Source: Lichtheimia corymbifera B2541 (taxonomy: Eukaryota > Mucoromycota > Mucoromycetes > Mucorales > Lichtheimiaceae). Taken from it: a DNA stretch of 64,000 nt. The notes below the pieces were generated by a model. It made no database searches and had not been told where the DNA came from. It worked only from the letters and a program-made list of their open reading frames with translations. The stretch covers positions 124,001 to 188,000 of the forward strand of contig JNEU01001062.1 in NCBI GenBank assembly GCA_000697475.1, written 5' to 3'. Positions 58,053 through 64,000 of the stretch are shown here, piece after piece (positions within the stretch are counted from its first letter, which is position 1; every line of letters starts with the position of its first letter). The position numbers were made by a program, and so were the translations under genes.

Positions 58053-60049
58053 ATGGAAAAATCAAATCAACCACCACAAGGGCAACTTCCAGGTTACCCA
58101 CCACCTCCCCAACAAGGATATCCGCCACCACAACAAGGTTATCCACCACCACCACAAGCACCCAATTACGGCGGGTACGACAATCCCAGCTATGGACAAC
58201 CGCCACCACCACAACAACAACCACCGAACGATGGCTATTATGGAGGAGAATCACAAGAAAAAGCAATACGACCTTCCAGTGGATGGAAGGATATTTGGGC
58301 TGCCATCTTGTGGGTGCTCAATTTTGGTGCATTCATTGGTGTTTCTGTTTTGGCCTTGCGTACTTATCACGGAAACCAGGGTCACACTGCAGGCGGCATT
58401 CCATCGTCTACCCAGTACTCTGGTGTCGTTTTTGATACGGATGCCATGAGGATTTTTGGCTATAGTGCCATCGTTGGATTTGGATTGAGCTTTTTATATT
58501 TTATGCTGATCAACGCGTAGGTATCATTCTTATCGCTTATGATTCACTCGTATTGATGATGGATTGGTTTAATAATAGGATACCGCGTTTAATGATCATT
58601 ATCACCTTTATTGGGAGCATCATTGTTTACTTTGGTGTTACCATCTACTACTTCACTCAACATTACTACTCGGCAGCCATTGTCTTTTTGATCTTTTCTG
58701 TGCTGTATTTATTTGCATTTTGGTGGTGGCGAAGTAGAATACCATTTGCAACAGGTAAGGTGTAACATGAATTGGATGTGGTATATGTCAAAAAAACGGC
58801 AGCCCAAATGCTTATGCATGATTTCAATCTCCTCTTTTAGTGATGTTGGAAACGATATGCAATATCACACGAAGTCATCCAAGCACCATTGTATTTGGAG
58901 TTATCGCACTCATTGTGCAAACGGCGTTTAGCATCTGGTTTTCACTTGTGGTGATCGGTGCATATCAAACATGGTTCAGTACAACAAGCAACAATGCCAG
59001 CCTTAATCTTGCCATGGTATTTTTGGTATTTTCGTTCTATTGGACATCCCAGGTAAATTTAAGTTTAGATTGGTTATGCAATGTAACTCATTTGCATGCA
59101 AAAAAGGTGATTTCGTATGTTACCCATGTCACTTTGGCAGGAGTATATGCCACGGTCTACTTTTTGAACGATACTGTGCGACATCCAATTCTTGGAAGTT
59201 TGAGACGTGCGCTCACCACAAGCTTTGGATCCATTTGCTTTGGTAGCCTCTTGATTGCCCTTGTCAACTTTATTCGCTACTTCCTCAACCTCGCTCGTAT
59301 GAACAGCGACAATGGCATCTTGAGCTGCTTCCTCTTTATTATCCAATGCATTGTTGGCTGCTTCCAAGGGTTATTTGTATGTTTCATTATTTGTTTGTTG
59401 GCGACACCTACTCTTACACACCTATGTTATTAGGAATGGTTCACCTATTACGCATTTAGTGGTGTTGCCATCTTTGGACAAGCTTTTATTCCATCAGCTC
59501 GACGTACATGGAACTTGGTCAAGGACCGTGGTATTGATGCTATGATCAATGATTCATTGATCGGCAACGTCTTGTTTATGGGCAAGTGTTTCACGATTGT
59601 ATAATGAATGTACCATGGCTCATTCACTGTGAACAATGAATAGGAGGCTTACTGGTCGGTGTGCTATGCTCACTTTTGGGTTTCATTTATCTCGAGGTCT
59701 CCAGGCCTGCATACAACCAAACAGGCGGAATGACACCCGTCGTTGTTCTCGTGTGCTTCCTTATCGGCGCGTCCATGTTTTCCAGCATTGCCACAGTCAT
59801 CTCCAGTGGCGTTGCAACTACTTTTGTTTGCTTGGCAGAGGATCCTGATGCTCTTCGAAGGTAAGAGAAATATAAAATATATTTTTCAACTAGAGAGATT
59901 AACCAACCATTGTGCTTTTAGAACACGCCCACAGCTCTTTGAAAAGGTGAGCATCTTTGCTATCCTCGTGTATCAGAAAAGCTTTTTGCTCATATATCAA
60001 TATCTCTTAGATCCGAGAAACTTATCCTCGTGTTGTCCAAGGCGTTTGA
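58053..60049 (+). CDS. PNS1: Choline transporter-like protein PNS1 (SLC44 family)
   Basis: Multi-exon gene, about 540 residues. The N-terminus is a Pro/Gly/Tyr/Gln tail (PPPPQQGYPPPQQGYPPPPQ), typical of fungal Pns1. At least ten hydrophobic spans follow, for example WAAILWVLNFGAFIGVSVLAL, LMIIITFIGSIIVYFGVTIYY, FWWWRSRIPFAT, VIGAYQTWF and VISYVTHVTLAGVYATVYFL. The SLC44 hallmarks in the C-terminal half are GSLRRALTTSFGSICFGSLL, FNEW-like EWFTYYAFSGVAIFGQAF, and TFVCLAEDPDALRR|TRPQLFEKI. Pns1 is a plasma-membrane protein of unclear substrate in yeast. It ends at TGA 60047-60049, converging with TRAP1 at a distance of 89 nt. Confidence 0.94.
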
Positions 60050-60138
60050 ATAATATCAATATTGCATAACGAAAATACTTTTTTTTGGTAATCCATCATT
60101 CTAAGATACTAATACATAAACAATGCTACTTTTTTCTA

Positions 60139-62829
60139 TCATGAAGTCGACACCTTCTTGTCCTGTTCAATAGCGGTATTCACACTGATTTCCAAAAGCG
60201 TGTTGAGACGTGAGATCATGGAACGTGGGTCATCGAGCACACCAGCAGCACACAAAGCGTTATCATAGACCTAAACATGTGTTGTCAGCAATGAATGAGG
60301 TGATGATACAGAGTTATTAAGATCCTTACTTGTTCAGCAACCATCTTTGCCAAATCAGGGTTGTGTTGACGGATTTGGAACAAGCCTCGCATCACTGCAT
60401 GATCAGGGTTGATTTCGAGACGAGTAGGCATTGGTGGTAGTTGTCCCATCTTTGCAGAACCTTCCATCATTTGCATCATCTTGCGCATAGCGGGGCTTTC
60501 ATGCTCAAGCACTAATAAAAGGAATCAATTCTCTCTCTCCATCCTCTATCCCACCCCTCTCCAACAACTTACCAATAGCAGGGAATTTTTCAAGTCGACG
60601 GGAAACATCCACTTGCTTGACGATATCAGAGCCCAATGTTTGCTCAATCCACTTGGCCAATTCCTTGGCATCAGATTCAGAAAGCGAGGCAGTGTTACTA
60701 TCGGGGGAATCACGTTCCTGTTGCAAAAGAGGATCGGTTGCGGCTTCTGGTGAATCAGCAGCGATAAGTTCAACACCTTGGAACTCCTTGAGATGGTTGA
60801 CGACGAATTCATCCACGGTCTCGTACAAATACAAGAGCTCAACCCCCTTCTTTTTGAACATTTCAGTGTAGGGACTCTCCTCAGCGTACTTGCGCTTTGG
60901 CGTCAAAAGGTAATAAATGCGGTTCTGGCCCTCTTGCTTGCGATCCACATATTCGTTCAATCCAATCATCTCGCCCTCCTTAGTAGTAGAGCTCTCAAAT
61001 CGCAATAGCTTGGCAATATCCTTCTTGTACATTGGGTCTGTGCAAACACCTTCCTTGATGAACTGGCCAAAATCAAGGAAAAAGTCGTTGTACTTGGTTG
61101 CGTCCTTCTTGGCTTCGCCTTCCAACCAGCGCAATACACGCGAAGTCATGACCATACGCAGCTTGGAGAGGATGTTATCTTGAAGCAATTCACGTGACAC
61201 GTTCAAAGGAATATCCTCAGAGTCGACAACGCCCTTAACAAATCGCAACCAGTCGGGTAACAATCCCTTCGATTTAGGCTGAATCAACACCTTGCGAGAG
61301 TAGAGTGATACACCAGGCTCTGTGCGTTCACCCAATGCTTCCATATGCTTCTCAGGGACATACAAAACGGACGCAATAGAGACGGGTGCATCGGTCTTGA
61401 AATGAAGGGTGTATTGTGGGTCATCCCAGGCACCAGCAATGAAACGATAAAATTGCTTGTGATCATCAGCTGATACTTGGCTTTTTTCTTTTGTCCACAA
61501 AGGTTCCACCGTGTTCACTTCAGCATCATTCAAGTAGATCGGGAAGCCGACAAAACTAACATATGAATATGAATACATGGGATATTCGTAAAGGGGCCAA
61601 TACTTACTTTGAGTATTTCTTAATGATTGAATCAACCGTCAAGTGTGAACCAAAGCTCTTGCAATCATCACGGAGTTCAATAACGATCTTTGTACCAACA
61701 GCAACGTTCTCAGCCTCGGCAACAGTGTAAGAACCCAAGCCATCCGTCGTCCAGCAATAACCCTTAGATCCTGGTTTGGCAGAGCGTGTGTAGACCTTAA
61801 TCTTCTCTCCCACCATAAACTAAAAAACATCATCAGATTAGCCATCCGCGAATAAAATATTGAAAAGATTCATGCGTGTTACCGTTGAGTAGAAGCCCAC
61901 ACCGAATTGACCAATGATATTCTCCTTAGCATTGGCAGAGCCATCCTTGTCAATCTTCTCCAAAAAGCTCTTGGAACCTGAACGAGCGATGGTGCCCAAG
62001 TTCTCATTCAACTCCTCCAAAGTCATACCAATACCATAATCCTATGATGATATACATACATCAATACCTCTATCTTCCTTTGTATATGTGTGCGCATTGT
62101 CTTACTTGGATAATGAATTGCTTCTTGTCACGATCCACCCACAAACGAATCTCAAGGGGCTTTCCAGAATCAATTGAAGGATCGCTTGCTTGTGAATGAC
62201 GCAATTTCTCAAGAGCATCTGCAGCGTTGGAGATAAGTTCACTAATATTGAAAATGATCAGTCATCGGCTTGTATAACATGCAATACAACATGCTCACCG
62301 AATGAAGATCTAAAGCCAACAATGATGTTAGTATAACCCAAAGACGGTATCTCAATGTCAACCCATTACCTCCTTTTCCGAATACAAAGAGTTTGCCACG
62401 ATATCCAACAATCGCTTCGTCTCGGTCTTGAACTCATGCACTTGCTCCTCGCCAGTAATCACTTCTTGTTCTTCGGGTGCCTGGGAAGTAGTAGCAGCAG
62501 CCTCCTACGTAAGTGGATATTAATATATCAGCTTGGTGTTTTAGTCGAGTGCCATAGACGACTTACCTCCTCGTCAGTTGAAGTGGTTGTCGAATAGTAG
62601 AGCTTTTCAATCACTTGCTTACTGGCAATGCCTGAAGCAGCAGTGCCATTGGCTTGGATCGTGGGCGTTGACTAAATGACAGGTTCGATCGATTAGACGA
62701 CAAGCTTTCCCATAACAAGACGTGGATACTTGCCAGAATCAAACGTGCATGGCGCCATTGACGTTGTGCCGAATGTCGAGAAGCGGTTGCGATGCGAGAA
62801 ACTGAAGAACGACCAAGTTGCCTGAGCAT
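60139..62829 (-). CDS. TRAP1: Mitochondrial HSP90 chaperone TRAP1
   Basis: Multi-exon minus-strand gene, roughly 700 residues. The start at 62829 gives [20 protein letters not shown], a mitochondrial presequence; an in-frame ATG at 62850 is an alternative. The HSP90 N-domain has the ATP-binding motifs [37 protein letters not shown] and [10 protein letters not shown]. The middle domain has [28 protein letters not shown] and [15 protein letters not shown]. The C-domain ends [17 protein letters not shown], without the cytosolic MEEVD, as expected of TRAP1. The charged linker of cytosolic Hsp90 is absent. TRAP1 is an ATP-dependent matrix chaperone. Introns inside the ATP-binding domain are 50-80 nt. 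Confidence 0.95.
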
Positions 62830-63647
62830 GGTGGGACTGATCGAAAACAAAGGAACCTTGGCCTGCCTACAAAGCCCGACTCCTTTAAGAAATTGGGGAT
62901 TTGACAGTTTCCCCAGCTACAGCACTTTATTCCGATCGACTACCAGTGTCATGCATTGATGTATCCATGGATACAGCCTTTTCTTTAGATGATAGCATAG
63001 CGTATTCAATGATAAATAAATCGTGATAACTCATTCAATAGCGTGCGTGAATGTCTCTTAGTATTCTATGCCACACTCATCCATCACAGTGATGGATGCG
63101 TCAAGAACGAGTCCTGTGATTTTATTGTCAACAAGTAAAGGTAAGGCATGTAAGAATGTGTGCATCCAGTACATGGGCTCCAACTCATATTGCTATTATA
63201 CAATCCAGGAAAAGCAAATATCACTTTAAGCTGTGCACGTCCAAGGTATAATATCATCTGGCTCCGCACACAAATGGGCAGTCGTCAAACAGCGATAGAC
63301 TAACAGTGTTTGGAAAGTGTAAGTGGCTATTTATTCGAACAATGCATTATTCAGGATTCAATTATGTAAAAGGCAAGGCAACTATAAGTCATTTACTTGG
63401 GTAGTTTACCACTATTGTCTAGCCGCAAAGTGACCCATGACTCTCGATATACTCTTTGATCCAATGAATTTTTGCAAAGCTCCTTATGCACACGCACACA
63501 CACGTTTATGGACCGTAAACAAAGAATACCAGCAACGTTATAGTGTAACAAACAATGGGCCAAAAGGACTTTTTTCTTTAATCAATAGGTAAGATGAGGC
63601 TCAATTGCTTGGATGAATGTGGTAATAAGTATCCATGCACAACCCGT
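62830..63647. other. Intergenic region
   Basis: About 0.8 kb between the TRAP1 start and the TCTP 3' end, both on the minus strand. It includes the TRAP1 promoter. A (CA)n run lies near 63492-63504. A frame at 63084-63269 is unsupported. Confidence 0.45.
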
Positions 63648-64000
63648 TTACTATAGAAGAAAAACAAAGAGTCAGGTATATTTGGATGCCGCCTAAAGAA
63701 GAGACAAAGATACTTACCAACTTTTGTTCCTTAACACCATCCTTGAAGAAGGTGAAGTAGGGGGTGATACCATCTTCACGGTAGTTCAAGAGACAGACCA
63801 TACCCTCGGGATCCATCGACTCGCCAACGAAGAATTCGTAGTCCTAAAAGAAGGAATGGTTAAATAAGAGAAAAAAAAACAAAGGATTCTTGCAATTGAT
63901 ATATATATACCTTGAAGTTACCCAAGATCTTCTTGACGAGGGCAGCAGCACCCTTTTCGAAGGCAGGGACACGTTCGGGGTTGGTTTCCTCGAGCTTCTT
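63648..64000 (-). CDS. TMA19: Translationally controlled tumour protein (TCTP/TMA19), 3' part
   Basis: Three exon pieces on the minus strand, the gene running off the right edge: 63911-64000, 63718-63843 and a final piece 63648-63650 that carries only the stop codon. They read [18 protein letters not shown] and KKILGNFK, then [20 protein letters not shown] and [16 protein letters not shown], ending KEQKL. This is the conserved C-terminal half of TCTP, a guanine-exchange-related, calcium-binding, ribosome-associated protein abundant in growing cells. About the first two fifths of the protein lie beyond the window. The last intron (63651-63717) separates the Leu codon from TAA. Confidence 0.95.

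Noticed and set aside
57881..58449. Overlapping plus-strand frames across PNS1 exon 1
   Set aside because: They are out-of-frame readings of the Pro/Gln-rich PNS1 N-terminus. The frame from 58053 continues into the SLC44 membrane spans.

Overview
The window is eukaryotic and gene-dense. Almost every gene is broken by short GT-AG introns, mostly about 50-80 nt. Gene content points to a filamentous fungus of the early-diverging Mucoromycota, most likely Mucorales. Two tandem CotH-type secreted kinase-fold genes, a fungal-type Cys glutathione peroxidase, a PNS1 choline-transporter-like protein, a Tea1/Kel1-type kelch polarity protein, an Ark1/Prk1 actin kinase and a BK-type potassium channel fit that assignment. 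The species cannot be named from sequence alone.

Layout. 0-5 kb: an edge fragment, a small YABBY/HMG-like protein, a RIM2-type mitochondrial pyrimidine-nucleotide carrier and an acidic two-span membrane protein. 5-9.7 kb: a small unknown gene, an Arg-rich PPxY protein, an Sfp-type phosphopantetheinyl transferase, a UBTD1/2-like ubiquitin-domain protein and a His-rich orphan. 9.7-12.4 kb: the splicing factor CDC5/CEF1. 13.6-18.5 kb: the CotH tandem pair. 18.7-21 kb: a PINX1/PXR1 G-patch protein and a two-domain ceruloplasmin-like multicopper oxidase with altered copper ligands. 20.9-25.9 kb: the BK-type K+ channel. 26.2-28.4 kb: a MOCS1-like locus encoding MoaA and MoaC in one frame. 28.4-29.0 kb: ribosomal protein eS25. 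30.6-33.4 kb: divergent forkhead and bZIP transcription-factor genes. 33.8-36.2 kb: an acetylpolyamine amidohydrolase/HDAC-like protein and U2A' (LEA1). 36.4-42.2 kb: a small mitochondrial protein, the kelch/coiled-coil polarity protein and a four-span membrane protein. 42.2-46.8 kb: a gene-poor stretch with one tRNA-Thr(AGU) and a nested degenerate repeat array. 46.8-51 kb: the Ark1/Prk1 kinase diverging from a GUCD1-like gene. 51.3-54.1 kb: HMG-CoA synthase and glutathione peroxidase. 55-57.5 kb: two unknown low-complexity proteins. 58-62.8 kb: PNS1 and mitochondrial HSP90 (TRAP1), convergent. 63.6-64 kb: the 3' part of TCTP.

Most genes are housekeeping and unrelated to their neighbours, so there are no operon-like pathways. 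The exceptions are the tandem CotH duplication, the two cofactor domains of MOCS1 packed in one locus, and the divergent transcription-factor pair. The observations most worth following are the MOCS1 locus (one in-frame stop plus an in-frame bypass intron), the enzymes and channel that keep their fold but lose key residues (multicopper oxidase, APAH/HDAC, BK calcium bowl), the cryptic 13-nt first exon conserved in both CotH copies, and the six-unit nested repeat near 46 kb that keeps a degenerate peptide pattern on one strand.
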